NCBI GenBank assembly: GCA_015056085.1
Contig: SVHA01000002.1
Coordinates: 178,525 to 242,524, forward strand
Reading direction: 5' to 3'
Source of the DNA: Clostridiales bacterium
GTDB lineage: Bacteria; Bacillota; Clostridia; Christensenellales; Aristaeellaceae
Length of the DNA stretch: 64,000 nt
Both the position numbers and the translations under genes were made by a program. Under the pieces are notes generated by a model that made no database searches, was not told where the DNA came from, and was given only the letters and a program-made list of their open reading frames with translations. Positions 41,827 through 51,032 of this stretch are shown in pieces (within the stretch, counting starts at the first letter, position 1; every line of letters starts with the position of its first letter).

Positions 41827-42840
41827 ATGGCGACTTATTGTTTTCAATTGTATCCCCATGCGAACATCCGATACCGCGAGTCCCTGCAAGCGCTGGGACG
41901 CGCTGAACTTGCGTGCCTCCTGGACGCCTGCGGCGTGGAGGCGGACATTCAGGTGCAGAAAATCGGTGGATGCACGTTTTTGACCTTTGAAGCGGAAGGG
42001 CTGACAAATCAGCAGTGGGCGGTGCTGTGCCGCCATTCGGCCACGCTGATGATCTGCCGGAAGGAAGACGACGTTTTGATTCCTCTGGAAAAGCCGGAGC
42101 CTATGTATCTTCCGGAGGACCTGGCGGAGCTGCTCAAGTATAAGGGCAAGACCAGCGCCATGTTCACGAAAATGATGATCAACTGCGCCCTGTGCGCCAG
42201 TGATTTCCTCGCGGTGAAAGCGCCGGTGGTGCTGGACCCCATGTGCGGGCGGGGCACCACCTGCTTCACGGCCCTGCAGAGCGGCATGAATGCCGTGGGG
42301 CTGGACTGCGACCGGCGGGATCTGAAAGAAACGGCTGATTATTTCTCCCGGTATCTGCAGTTCCATAAACTCAAACATGGGCTCAAGCAGGGCAGCCGCA
42401 CGGTGAAGGGCACATCGGTGCCGGAAGCGATATACACCCTGGCGGACACCAAGGAGCATTATCAGGCGGGGGATACCCGCTCGCTGACGCTGCTGCTGGG
42501 GGACACGGGGCTCACCGGCGAACTGATGCGGAAGACCCCAGCCCATATTCTGGTGGCGGATTTGCCCTACGGCGTGCAGCACGCCCCGCAGGACGGACGG
42601 CGGGCAGAGGCCTTCCCGCAGTTGATGCGCAGGGCGCTGAAAAGTTGGCACGCCGCCCTGAAACCCGGCGGTGCGATGGCGCTGAGTTTCAACATCCTGA
42701 CCTTCCCCCGGGGGCAGCTGAAAACGCTGGTGGAGGAAGCCGGATTCACGCTGGTGGATCAGGCATACGATCATCGGTATGAGCATTTTGTGGAACAGGC
42801 CGTGACCCGGGATGTGTTGATCGCCCGCAAGGAGCGGTAA
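41827..42840 (+). CDS. TRM11/UPF0020-type methyltransferase
   Basis: A 337-residue SAM-dependent methyltransferase. The N-terminal 110 residues are a THUMP-like alpha/beta region. The SAM site reads VVLDPMCGRGTTCFTAL and the catalytic motif IV is DLPYG, as in RNA guanine-N2 methyltransferases such as TRM11. An RNA target is likely but not shown. ATG 41827 follows a weak AGGA. It precedes rho. Confidence 0.82.
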   Translation: MATYCFQLYPHANIRYRESLQALGRAELACLLDACGVEADIQVQKIGGCTFLTFEAEGLTNQQWAVLCRHSATLMICRKEDDVLIPLEKPEPMYLPEDLAELLKYKGKTSAMFTKMMINCALCASDFLAVKAPVVLDPMCGRGTTCFTALQSGMNAVGLDCDRRDLKETADYFSRYLQFHKLKHGLKQGSRTVKGTSVPEAIYTLADTKEHYQAGDTRSLTLLLGDTGLTGELMRKTPAHILVADLPYGVQHAPQDGRRAEAFPQLMRRALKSWHAALKPGGAMALSFNILTFPRGQLKTLVEEAGFTLVDQAYDHRYEHFVEQAVTRDVLIARKER

Positions 42841-42930
42841 GCCCCCAAAAGGATGCAATGTTGGTGGTGCCGTGGTGCAGGCGGGCGGTGGCCCTTTGCC
42901 CACGCTGACTGATATATAGGAGGTATTCCC

Positions 42931-44892
42931 TTGGCTGAACTGGATCTCAATAACAAAACAGTGGTGGAACTGCGAAAGATCGCCAAAGAATATGGCGTGA
43001 CGCTGGGCGCTGGCATCTCCAAGGCGGGCATTATTGAAAAACTGGAGGCCTGCATTGGTGAAGAAGTCGCTCCTGCCAAGCCGGAAATCGCTGCGCCCAG
43101 GATTGTGGCGTCGGCGAATGTTCCTGCGCCCGCCCGGGTGGTGGAAGCGGCGGAAACGGCTCCTGAAACCAAGCCTGCTGATGCGACTGCGCCCCAGCAG
43201 TTTCGGGCGGCATGGCACAATCCTGCGCCCCGCTACGGCACCAAGCCGGCCTATCAGGCGCCGGCCCAGCAGCGCCCGCAGCAAACGAATTATCAGCGGC
43301 CCGCTGCGCCCAATAACAACGTCAACACCGTGGACGGCCGGGGCGTTTATACCCGCCCCACCGGCTATACGCCCCGCTTTGGTCCGGCGGCCCATCAGGA
43401 GCCGGCCCAGCCCCGTCAGGAGGAGCAGCGGCCCTATCAGCAGGAAGCACCCCAGCGCCCTGCTTATACCCCTGCTCCGGAGCGCCGCAGTTATGAATCT
43501 CCTGCGCCCTGGGCCTCCGAGCAGCGGGAAACCCCTGCGCCCCGGACGTATCAGGAGCAGCCCAGCCGCATGAATGCTTTCGGCGGAGAAAGCACTCCTG
43601 CTCCTGCCTATCAGCAGCCCCAGCAGCCTGCCGCTCCCGGCGGATTTGAGGGCTACAACCGGGGATACACTGCCCGTCCTGCTTATAGCGCCCCCCGCAG
43701 TTACGCTCAGGAGCCTGCCAATGCGGCCCCTGCCATGAACGATATGCTCACGGCAGCCGAGTGCGGCGACGGTGAAGGCGTGCTGGAACTGCATCCCGAG
43801 GGATACGGCTTCCTCCGGGGCAAGCAGCTGCTGTCCACCACCCGGGATATCTATGTGTCTCAGGCCCAGGTGCGGCGCTTTGCTCTGCGCACCGGCGATC
43901 ACATCGTCGGCAAGACCCGCCCCCAGCGGGACGGCGACAAGTTCACCGCCATGCTCTACATCACCGAGGTCAACGGCCTCCCGGCGGATCAGTCTGCTTC
44001 CCGCCCCTGCTTTGAGGATCTGACGCCGGTGTATCCCACGAGGCGCATCAACCTGGAATCCGCCGAGGCGGCCCACCGGGATCTGCGTCTGGTGGATCTG
44101 ATTGCCCCCCTGGGCTTTGGTCAGCGTGCGCTGATGCTCTGCCCGCCGGAGTGCGGCAAAACCGGCCTGATGAAGGATTTTGCCAACGTCATCGCTGCCA
44201 ATCATCCGGGCGCCACCGTCATGGCGCTGCTGATTGACGAGACCCCCGAAGACGTGACCCTCTTCCGGGATGACGTGACCTGTCAGGTGGTGGCTTCCAC
44301 CTTCGATCAGCCGCCGGAGAATCATCTGCGCCTGACGGACATGGTGCTGGAACGTGCCCAGCGCCTGGTGGAAATGGGCAAGGATGTGGTGCTGCTGGTG
44401 GATTCCCTCACCCGGCTGGCGAAGGTGTATACCAGCGCTGCCGCCCAGCAGGGACGCAGCGTGCCTGGCATGGTGAATCCCTCCAGCCTTTTCAAAGCCA
44501 AGAAACTCTTTGGCGCCGCGAGGGCCACGAGGGAAGGTGGCACCCTGACCATCATCGCCGCCATGAACATCGAAACCGGCAACAAGGTGGATGACGCCGT
44601 GGTGGAGGAATTCAAGGGCACTGCCAACATGGAACTGGTGCTGGACGCCTCCGTCGCCAGAGCCGGCGTGAGCCCGGCCATCAACCTGGGTCAAACGGGC
44701 ACCAAGCGGGGCGAGGCGCTGCTGACGCCCCAGCAGCAGGAGGGCCTGCAGCTGATTCACTCCATGGCTGCCGGCAGCCGCTCTGCCGCCGCCATTCCCC
44801 AGCTGCTCTCCATGATGGAAATGGCCGGCAGCAACGAGGAACTGCTGAGCAAAATCAAGGGCTGGGCCCAGCTGTCCAACAAAAATGGCTGA
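42931..44892 (+). CDS. rho: Transcription termination factor Rho with a long disordered insert
   Basis: A 653-residue hexameric RNA helicase, longer than the 420-residue Escherichia coli form. A Rho N domain (1-45, LRKIAKEYGV) is followed by a disordered Pro/Gln/Ala/Tyr/Arg-rich insert (about 45-272), then the RNA-binding cold-shock-like domain (about 283-358, EGYGFLR). The ATPase domain has Walker A PPECGKTG (405-412; usual PPKAGKT), Walker B VVLLVDS (486-492) and the Q/R loop region GAARATREGG. TTG 42931 lies 7 bases after AGGAGG. Similar inserts in some other Rho proteins promote aggregation or phase separation. Confidence 0.96.
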   Translation: MAELDLNNKTVVELRKIAKEYGVTLGAGISKAGIIEKLEACIGEEVAPAKPEIAAPRIVASANVPAPARVVEAAETAPETKPADATAPQQFRAAWHNPAPRYGTKPAYQAPAQQRPQQTNYQRPAAPNNNVNTVDGRGVYTRPTGYTPRFGPAAHQEPAQPRQEEQRPYQQEAPQRPAYTPAPERRSYESPAPWASEQRETPAPRTYQEQPSRMNAFGGESTPAPAYQQPQQPAAPGGFEGYNRGYTARPAYSAPRSYAQEPANAAPAMNDMLTAAECGDGEGVLELHPEGYGFLRGKQLLSTTRDIYVSQAQVRRFALRTGDHIVGKTRPQRDGDKFTAMLYITEVNGLPADQSASRPCFEDLTPVYPTRRINLESAEAAHRDLRLVDLIAPLGFGQRALMLCPPECGKTGLMKDFANVIAANHPGATVMALLIDETPEDVTLFRDDVTCQVVASTFDQPPENHLRLTDMVLERAQRLVEMGKDVVLLVDSLTRLAKVYTSAAAQQGRSVPGMVNPSSLFKAKKLFGAARATREGGTLTIIAAMNIETGNKVDDAVVEEFKGTANMELVLDASVARAGVSPAINLGQTGTKRGEALLTPQQQEGLQLIHSMAAGSRSAAAIPQLLSMMEMAGSNEELLSKIKGWAQLSNKNG

Positions 44893-44931
44893 GTAAAGGC
44901 AAAAAAAGACCTTCTCCCGGCAAAAAAACCC

Positions 44932-44960
44932 TTGCATTCCCCCGGTATCTATGATACAAT
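44932..44960 (+). promoter_or_regulatory. Sigma-A promoter of rpmE
   Basis: TTGCAT (44932-44937), 17-base spacer, TACAAT (44955-44960). Confidence 0.82.
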
Positions 44961-45012
44961 AGTTGTCGCGACATAAGTCGATCATTGCATGCGCGAAAGA
45001 GGTGAAAGAGCA

Positions 45013-45213
45013 ATGAAGGAAAAGATTCATCCCAACTACGGCAAGTGCATCGTTCGCTGCGTGTGCGGTGAGACGTTTGAAACGGGTTCTACCAAGAAGG
45101 AACTGAAGGTGGATATCTGCTCCAAGTGCCACCCCTTCTACACCGGCAAGCAGAAGCTGGTGGATGCTGGCGGACGCGTTGATCGTTTCAAGAAGCGTTT
45201 CGGTCTGAACTGA
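45013..45213 (+). CDS. rpmE: 50S ribosomal protein L31, zinc-binding type
   Basis: 66 residues. The cysteines in CIVRCVCG and [12 protein letters not shown] show the zinc-binding (C+) form. ATG 45013 follows GAGGTG with an 8-base spacer. Located in the common rho-rpmE-DUF1385-prmC-prfA order. Confidence 0.97.
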   Translation: MKEKIHPNYGKCIVRCVCGETFETGSTKKELKVDICSKCHPFYTGKQKLVDAGGRVDRFKKRFGLN

Positions 45214-45245
45214 TTCGCGCCTGGAACGGTGTAAAGGCAAAGATA

Positions 45246-45281
45246 ACAGTGTATCGAATGCGATACGCTGTTTTCTTTTTT
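45246..45281 (+). terminator. Terminator of rpmE
   Basis: ACAGTGTATCG pairs with CGATACGCTGT (one mismatch) across AATG, followed by TTTCTTTTTT. Confidence 0.88.
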
Positions 45282-45455
45282 GGAAAATGATGCCGATGGC
45301 GCCCTTCCCGAAAGAAACTGCGCACTTTTGCAGGGAATCAGGGGGCAAAGGGCGAAAATATACAGGAACAGGTTTCTTTTCCGATAGGGGAGAGGGCTTG
45401 TTCTGAGCAGGTGGCAAATCAAGTGGCACATCAGTGCAGAAGCGAGGTTATGTAT

Positions 45456-46514
45456 ATGAAGAAGAACGATCAGGCGCAGGCTTCCTGCCCCCGGGTGGAT
45501 ATCGGCGGTCAGGCAGTGATGGAGGGCGTGATGATGAAGTCCCCCGACGCCATCGCCATCACCGTCCGCCGTCCCGACGGCACCATGGTGGTCAAGCGGG
45601 ATGAATATGTGGCTCCCTCCAAGAAGCACGCCTGGATGGGCTGGCCTATCATGAGGGGCATTGTCAACATGGGCGGTATGCTCACCATGGGCATGAAGAC
45701 GCTGGAAACCTCCATGAAGATGCTGGGCCAGGAATATGAAGAAGAGCCCTCTAAGTTTGAAAAGTGGCTGGCGGAAAAACTGGGCAAGAACATCGACAAA
45801 GTGGTGATGGCCGTGGCCGTGGTGCTGGCGGTGATCCTCGCTGTGGGTCTGTTCATCCTGATTCCCGCCGGTGTGGAAAGCGGCCTGATGGCTCTGAACG
45901 TGTCCGGCACCGTGGCCACGCTGGTAGGCGGCCTGACGAAGATTCTCATCCTGATTGGCTATATGGTGTTCTGCGGCTTTGTGCCGGATGTGCGCCGCAC
46001 TTTCCAGTATCACGGCGCGGAACACAAGACCGTGTACTGCAACGAGGCCGGTCTGCCCCTCACTCCCGAAAACGCCGCCCAGTTCACCACCCTGCACCCC
46101 CGCTGCGGCACGGCGTTTTTGCTGATTGTGTTCGTGATCGCCATGGCGCTGTTCCTGTTTGTGGGCCGGGATATTGAGATGTATCTGCTGCGCTTCCTGC
46201 TGCACCTGGTGCTGCTGCCCGTGGTGGCCGGAGTGAGCTATGAGATCCTCAAGGGTCTGGCCCATGCGGACAACGCCTTCACCCGTGCTGCCCGCTGGCC
46301 CGGTATGCAGATGCAGCGCCTGACCACCAAGCAGCCCGATGAAAAGATGCTGGAAGTCGCCATCGTCTCCATGAATGTGGCGCTTCACGGTCTGCCGGAA
46401 AACGCCCCCACCACCGAGGAAGGCTGGACGGTGCTGACGGATTACCGCCAGTCCGAAAAGGGCTATGTTTTCCCCAAGGAAGAAACCGAAAACGATCAGG
46501 AGCAGCAGGCGTGA
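45456..46514 (+). CDS. DUF1385 (YqhQ-like) membrane protein
   Basis: A 352-residue protein. Its N-terminal signature IGGQAVMEGVMMKSP is the DUF1385 hallmark. Hydrophobic segments at about 108-131, 141-166, 219-240 and 244-265 suggest four TM helices, and RRTFQYHGAEHKTVYC is the conserved His-rich motif, followed by LHPRCGTAF. Its exact function is unknown. ATG 45456 is 8 bases after GAGG. It overlaps prmC by 4 bases. Confidence 0.93.
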   Translation: MKKNDQAQASCPRVDIGGQAVMEGVMMKSPDAIAITVRRPDGTMVVKRDEYVAPSKKHAWMGWPIMRGIVNMGGMLTMGMKTLETSMKMLGQEYEEEPSKFEKWLAEKLGKNIDKVVMAVAVVLAVILAVGLFILIPAGVESGLMALNVSGTVATLVGGLTKILILIGYMVFCGFVPDVRRTFQYHGAEHKTVYCNEAGLPLTPENAAQFTTLHPRCGTAFLLIVFVIAMALFLFVGRDIEMYLLRFLLHLVLLPVVAGVSYEILKGLAHADNAFTRAARWPGMQMQRLTTKQPDEKMLEVAIVSMNVALHGLPENAPTTEEGWTVLTDYRQSEKGYVFPKEETENDQEQQA

Positions 46515-47359
46515 CGCCCCGGGAGCTGATCAGGCAGGCGGCGGAAGCGTTCCGGCAGGCCGGGATTCCCGACCCGGAGGTGGACGCCTCCCTGCTGCTG
46601 AGCCATGTGACCGGCAAGCAGGAGCTGATGCTGCGCCTGGACGCCTGGACGGAGGTCTCCCCCCGGGAGGAGGAGGCCTTCGCTGCTATGTGCCGCCAGC
46701 GCCTGACCCGCTGCCCCCTGCAGTATCTGCTGGGGGAGCAGTCCTTTTACGGACGGGATTTTCAGGTGGACAGCCGGGTGCTGATTCCCCGGCCGGAAAC
46801 GGAATTGCTGGCGGAACACGCCATCTGCGACCTGAAAAGCCGGAAAGCCCCGGCAGCGCTGGATTTGTGCTGCGGCAGCGGCGCCATCGCCGTCACATTG
46901 GCGCTGGAAGCCCCCCACGCTGAAGTTCATGCCTGTGATTTGTCCCCCGATGCATTGGCGGTGACGAAAGCCAACGCACAGCGGCATCAGGCGCCCATCA
47001 CCCTGCATCAGGGCGACCTGTTTGCGGCGGTGGAAGGGTTCAAGTTTGATGTCATCGTCAGCAATCCGCCCTACATTCCCACGGAGGATTGCCTGCACCT
47101 GCAGCAGGAAGTGATGCAGGAACCGGCCATGGCGCTGGATGGCGGACAGGACGGATATGACTTCTATCGCCGCATTGCCCATGAAGCGCCCGCATATCTC
47201 AATCCCGACGGCTCTGTGTGGCTGGAAGTGGGCTTTGATCAGGCGCCAACCGTTATGGCCCTTTTGAAGGACGCTGGCTTTGCATATGTCGCCAGCCACG
47301 AGGATTATCAGCACATCGCCCGCATGGTGGAAGGCCGCCTTTCCCCGGAGGAAACATGA
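46511..47359 (+). CDS. prmC: Release factor glutamine methyltransferase
   Basis: A 282-residue enzyme methylating the GGQ glutamine of release factors. The SAM site is ALDLCCGSGAIAVTLA, the catalytic motif SNPPYIPTED and the N-terminal helical domain holds the RCPLQYLLGEQSFYG motif. GTG 46511 overlaps the DUF1385 stop. It overlaps prfA, its substrate gene, by 4 bases. Confidence 0.96.
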   Translation: MTPRELIRQAAEAFRQAGIPDPEVDASLLLSHVTGKQELMLRLDAWTEVSPREEEAFAAMCRQRLTRCPLQYLLGEQSFYGRDFQVDSRVLIPRPETELLAEHAICDLKSRKAPAALDLCCGSGAIAVTLALEAPHAEVHACDLSPDALAVTKANAQRHQAPITLHQGDLFAAVEGFKFDVIVSNPPYIPTEDCLHLQQEVMQEPAMALDGGQDGYDFYRRIAHEAPAYLNPDGSVWLEVGFDQAPTVMALLKDAGFAYVASHEDYQHIARMVEGRLSPEET

Positions 47360-48426
47360 TCGACAAGTTTCTGCTGATGAAAAACCGATATGAAGAACTG
47401 AGCGAAGCCATCGTGCAGCCGGAAATTCTTGCGGACGCTCCCGCCTATCAGCAGCTGCTGAAGGAGCGGGCGGCCCTGGAGGAACCCCTTGCTGTTTTCG
47501 CCCGATACGAGGACGTTCATCGGCGGCTCCTGGACGCCAGGGAGATGGCGTCCGACCCGGAAATGGGCGACATCGCCCGGGAAGAGATGGCGGAACTGCT
47601 TCAGGCGGAAGAAGCCCTTTTGCGGGAGATGCAGTTGCTGCTGTTGCCCCGGGACCCCCACGATGACAACAGCGTGGTGATGGAAATCCGGGCAGGCGCC
47701 GGCGGCGAGGAAGCGTGCTTGTTCGGGGCGGTGCTTTTGAGGATGTACAGCCGCTATGCCGAAAGGTGCGGCTTTCGGGTGGAGCCTGTTTCCACTGCGC
47801 CCACGGAACTGGGCGGAGTGAAGGAAGCGGTGTTTTCCATCGTCGGAAAGGGCGCCTATGCCCGCATGAAGTACGAAAGCGGCGTGCATCGGGTGCAGCG
47901 CGTTCCCGTGACGGAATCCAACGGAAAAATCCAGACGTCCACCTGCACTGTGGCTGTTTTGCCCCAGGCGGAGGAAGTCGATCTTCGCATTGACCCAAAG
48001 GACCTGCGGGTGGACGTGTATCGCTCCACGGGTCACGGCGGCCAGTGCGTCAATACCACCGACAGCGCCGTGCGCATCACCCATCTGCCCACAGGCGTGG
48101 TGGTGACCTGTCAGGACCAGAAGTCCCAGCTGAAAAACAGGGACAAGGCCATGCAGGTGCTGCGCAGCCGGCTGCTTGACAAAATGCGTTCCGAAAAGGA
48201 CGCCGCCTATGCGGAAAACCGCCGCCAGCAGGTGGGCACCGGTGACCGCAGCGAGCGCATCCGCAGTTATAATTTCCGGGAAGGCCGGGTGACCGACCAC
48301 CGACTGTCTATGACGCTGTACCGCATTGATGACATTGTGGACGGCGACCTGCAGGAGTTCATCGACGCTTTGCGGCAAAAGGAGCAGGCAGAACTGCTCC
48401 TGGCCCAGTCACAGCACAACGGATGA
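47356..48426 (+). CDS. prfA: Peptide chain release factor RF-1
   Basis: A 356-residue class I release factor for UAA/UAG. PVT (184-186) is the RF1-type stop-recognition tripeptide, GGQ (228-230, STGHGGQCVNTTDSA) the hydrolysis motif. ATG 47356 overlaps the prmC stop. Confidence 0.97.
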   Translation: MIDKFLLMKNRYEELSEAIVQPEILADAPAYQQLLKERAALEEPLAVFARYEDVHRRLLDAREMASDPEMGDIAREEMAELLQAEEALLREMQLLLLPRDPHDDNSVVMEIRAGAGGEEACLFGAVLLRMYSRYAERCGFRVEPVSTAPTELGGVKEAVFSIVGKGAYARMKYESGVHRVQRVPVTESNGKIQTSTCTVAVLPQAEEVDLRIDPKDLRVDVYRSTGHGGQCVNTTDSAVRITHLPTGVVVTCQDQKSQLKNRDKAMQVLRSRLLDKMRSEKDAAYAENRRQQVGTGDRSERIRSYNFREGRVTDHRLSMTLYRIDDIVDGDLQEFIDALRQKEQAELLLAQSQHNG

Positions 48427-48453
48427 CGCTTTCCCCCGGAAGGAAGGAGAACC

Positions 48454-49518
48454 ATGATCACACAAGTGCTTCCTGCCACCCCTGAAGCCCTTCAAATGGC
48501 TGCTGAACTGCTGGCAAAGGGCGAGTTGGTGGCGTTTCCCACCGAAACGGTATACGGTCTGGGCGCCCATGCCCTGAACCGGGACGCCGTGCCGGGTATT
48601 TTTGCCGCCAAGGGCCGCCCGGCGGATAACCCTCTCATCGTGCATATCTGGCGCAGGGAGCAATTGACCGATCTGTGCTATGTCAACCCTTTGGCGGAAA
48701 AACTGATGGACGCTTTCTGGCCAGGCCCGCTGACCATCATCCTGCCCAGGAAACACACCGTGCCGGATACGGTTACGGCGGGACTTGACACGGTGGCGGT
48801 GCGCCTGCCCAGCCATCCCGTGGCCTATGAACTGCTCAAAACCTGCAATCTGCCCATTGCCGCCCCCAGCGCCAACCGTTCCGGCAAGCCCAGCCCTACC
48901 GCCGCCCGCCATGTCTACGAGGATATGCAGGGGCGCATCCCGCTGATTATCGACGGCGGTGATTGCCAGGTGGGCGTGGAATCCACCGTGGTGGACTGCA
49001 CCGGGGAGAGGGTGTGCATCCTGCGTCCCGGCGGCGTGACCCGCCAGATGCTGGAAGAAGTGGCGGGCCCTGTGACCGTGGCAGGGAGCGTGCTGCGCCC
49101 CCTGCAGGAAGGGGAGAAGGCCCTTTCCCCCGGCATGAGGTATCAGCATTATGCCCCCAACGGTCAGGTGTCTCTGGTGGAAGGGGAGGAACAGGATGTG
49201 GTGGCGGCGCTGAAACTGCTTTGCCGTCAGGCGGAAGAAAACGGCCACCGTGCCTGCGTGATGTGCTTCACCGAGCACGTCGAAATGCTGCAACACTGCC
49301 ATCCCCATGACATCGGCTCAAAGGATTGCCCCGAAGAAGTGGCGCACCGGCTGTTTGACACCCTGCGCCGCCTGGATGAAGAAAACATGGACGTGATTTT
49401 CAGCGAGGTTGTGCCCCCTGAGGGCGTCGGCCTTGCGGTGATGAACCGGCTGGGCCGCGCGGCTGCCTTCCGGGCCATTGAGGCCGGGGAAGTGCTGGCC
49501 TCCGGGCGCATCAGGTGA
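48454..49518 (+). CDS. sua5: L-threonylcarbamoyladenylate synthase, Sua5 type
   Basis: Makes TC-AMP for t6A37 of tRNA. The YrdC domain (about 1-200) includes FPTETVYGLGAHAL, KGRPADNPLIVHI and APSANRSGKPSPT, followed by the C-terminal Sua5 domain (about 230-354, with SPGMRYQHYAPN linker). Length 354 fits the two-domain Sua5 form rather than the short TsaC. It is 27 bases after prfA. Confidence 0.94.
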   Translation: MITQVLPATPEALQMAAELLAKGELVAFPTETVYGLGAHALNRDAVPGIFAAKGRPADNPLIVHIWRREQLTDLCYVNPLAEKLMDAFWPGPLTIILPRKHTVPDTVTAGLDTVAVRLPSHPVAYELLKTCNLPIAAPSANRSGKPSPTAARHVYEDMQGRIPLIIDGGDCQVGVESTVVDCTGERVCILRPGGVTRQMLEEVAGPVTVAGSVLRPLQEGEKALSPGMRYQHYAPNGQVSLVEGEEQDVVAALKLLCRQAEENGHRACVMCFTEHVEMLQHCHPHDIGSKDCPEEVAHRLFDTLRRLDEENMDVIFSEVVPPEGVGLAVMNRLGRAAAFRAIEAGEVLASGRIR

Positions 49519-49532
49519 CGGAGGAAGCAAGG

Positions 49533-50372
49533 ATGCTGATGAGCAAGCGGGATCGGCTGCATCAGGCGGCGCAAGGGCTGCAAGCCTTGTGCTGCCCCGT
49601 GTGCGGCAATGGCCTCCAGCGGGAAGGGGAGACCTATTCCTGCGGGAAGCACCCCTTCACCGTCAACAAAAAGGGCTTCCTGAATTTCCTCAGCGCCCCG
49701 GCGCCCTCCTGCTATGACGCCGAACTGTTTCAGGCTCGTCGGCGGGTGTTTGACGCTGGATGCTACGATGCCGTGGCGGACGCCATCGGGGAACTGCTGC
49801 CGCCAAAGGGCACCCAAAAACTGCTGGACGCCGGGTGCGGCGACGGGTGGTATCTGCAGCGGATTTTGCAAAGCCGCCCAGACTGGCACGGCGCCGGCGT
49901 GGACATCAGCCGGGATGCCATTGCTCAGGCGGCAGATCACCCCTGCACGGCGCTGTGGTGCGTGGCGGACCTGCGCCGTCTGCCCTTTGCCGATCAGTCT
50001 TTCACCGCCGTGCTGGATGTCCTCACCCCCGCCAGTTACAGTGAGTTTCAGCGGGTGCTGACGCAGGACGGTCTGCTGATTAAAGTGTTTCCCGGCGGGG
50101 AATATCTGCGGGAAATCCGGGCGAAGCGGGGCATGGCGCCCTACGAGGAAGGCCAGGTGGACGCCTATTTGCAGGAGCACGGCGAAGTGGCGGATCGCCG
50201 CCGTGTCACCGTGACTCTCCCTGTGACGTCCCAACTTTGGCGGGATTTCGTGTTCATGACGCCCCTGAATCAGGACTTGCCCCCTGCAGAAAAGGAAGCG
50301 CTGGCGGAAAATCCGGCAGACACCGTGACGGTGGATCTGCACGTGGTGGCCTGCCGGCTGAAAAAGGAATAA
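49533..50372 (+). CDS. rlmA: 23S rRNA guanine-N1 methyltransferase, RlmA family
   Basis: A 279-residue SAM methyltransferase. A zinc site CPVCGN...CGKH opens the protein, then VNKKGFLNFL and the SAM motif LLDAGCGDGWYL. In bacteria RlmA enzymes methylate G745 or G748. ATG 49533 is 8 bases after GGAGG; a GTG at 49515 would overlap the sua5 stop and is a second choice. Confidence 0.9.
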   Translation: MLMSKRDRLHQAAQGLQALCCPVCGNGLQREGETYSCGKHPFTVNKKGFLNFLSAPAPSCYDAELFQARRRVFDAGCYDAVADAIGELLPPKGTQKLLDAGCGDGWYLQRILQSRPDWHGAGVDISRDAIAQAADHPCTALWCVADLRRLPFADQSFTAVLDVLTPASYSEFQRVLTQDGLLIKVFPGGEYLREIRAKRGMAPYEEGQVDAYLQEHGEVADRRRVTVTLPVTSQLWRDFVFMTPLNQDLPPAEKEALAENPADTVTVDLHVVACRLKKE

Positions 50373-50420
50373 CACACAAAAATAAGACCGGTCTGAATCA
50401 TCAGGCCGGTCTTTTGTGTT
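50371..50420. terminator. Bidirectional terminator between rlmA and the cyclase gene
   Basis: AAGACCGGTCTGA pairs with TCAGGCCGGTCTT (one mismatch). Flanking AACACA and TGTGTT extend the stem. It serves both convergent genes. Confidence 0.85.
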
Positions 50421-50427
50421 GCCTTTA

Positions 50428-51021
50428 TTAGAGTTCCATCAGCAGGGCACGGCAGGGAGCGCCGTCAAAACCCGCAAAGTTGATGGGTGCGGCGCTGAGC
50501 AGGTATGCGCCCTGGGGCACATGAGCGAGACGCACGCCTTCCAGCAGCGTCATGCCCGCTCCCAGCAGGATGAGATGCACCGCCATGGGGGCGTCCTCCG
50601 GGCCGACGGTCTGCGACTCGTTGCCGTACAGCAGCAGCTTTCTTTCCGCCAGCAGACGGGCGGCTTCTTCCGTCAGAACGGACTTGCCTTTGATGAGCAG
50701 CCGCTGAACTTCCGTGCCGGTCCACGCCCGGTAGGCGTCCAGCATTTTCAGCACATCTTCGGTGGTGACGTCCCCCTCGTGGTCAAACACGCCCACCGGG
50801 CCCACGAAGTGCTCAAGGGGCACCTGATCAACGGCCAGCCCGTCATCAATGAAGTGCCTGGGGGCGTCCACGTGGGTGCCGTTGTGGGCGCACATGGAAA
50901 GGGCGGTCACGTTGCACAATGCGCCGTCTTTCATCCTCGCCAGCGGCAGCGCCTGGGGCGCCGGATCGCCGGGATACACCACGCTGGACAGCATTTCCTG
51001 GGAAATATCGTAGATCTTCAT
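50428..51021 (-). CDS. Cyclase-family metal hydrolase
   Basis: A 197-residue protein of the kynurenine formamidase/cyclase family. The metal-binding signature HNGTHVDAPRHF is intact, with the N-terminal ISQEM motif and the C-terminal APINFAG segment. Substrates in this family are cyclic amides and N-formyl amines; which one here is unknown. No kynurenine genes are nearby. ATG 51021 follows GGAGGC with a short spacer. It lies 11 bases after the SGNH esterase gene. Confidence 0.87.
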   Translation of the reverse strand: MKIYDISQEMLSSVVYPGDPAPQALPLARMKDGALCNVTALSMCAHNGTHVDAPRHFIDDGLAVDQVPLEHFVGPVGVFDHEGDVTTEDVLKMLDAYRAWTGTEVQRLLIKGKSVLTEEAARLLAERKLLLYGNESQTVGPEDAPMAVHLILLGAGMTLLEGVRLAHVPQGAYLLSAAPINFAGFDGAPCRALLMEL

Positions 51022-51032
51022 GGCAGCCTCCG

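Noticed and set aside
41809..45429. Antisense frame of 1,206 codons opposite rho and the methyltransferase gene
   Set aside because: It is opposite well-identified genes, has no promoter or SD and results from GC-rich codon usage. The long frames opposite pnp (21707-23983), prmA to the binding-protein gene (57336-60464), and the others are the same.
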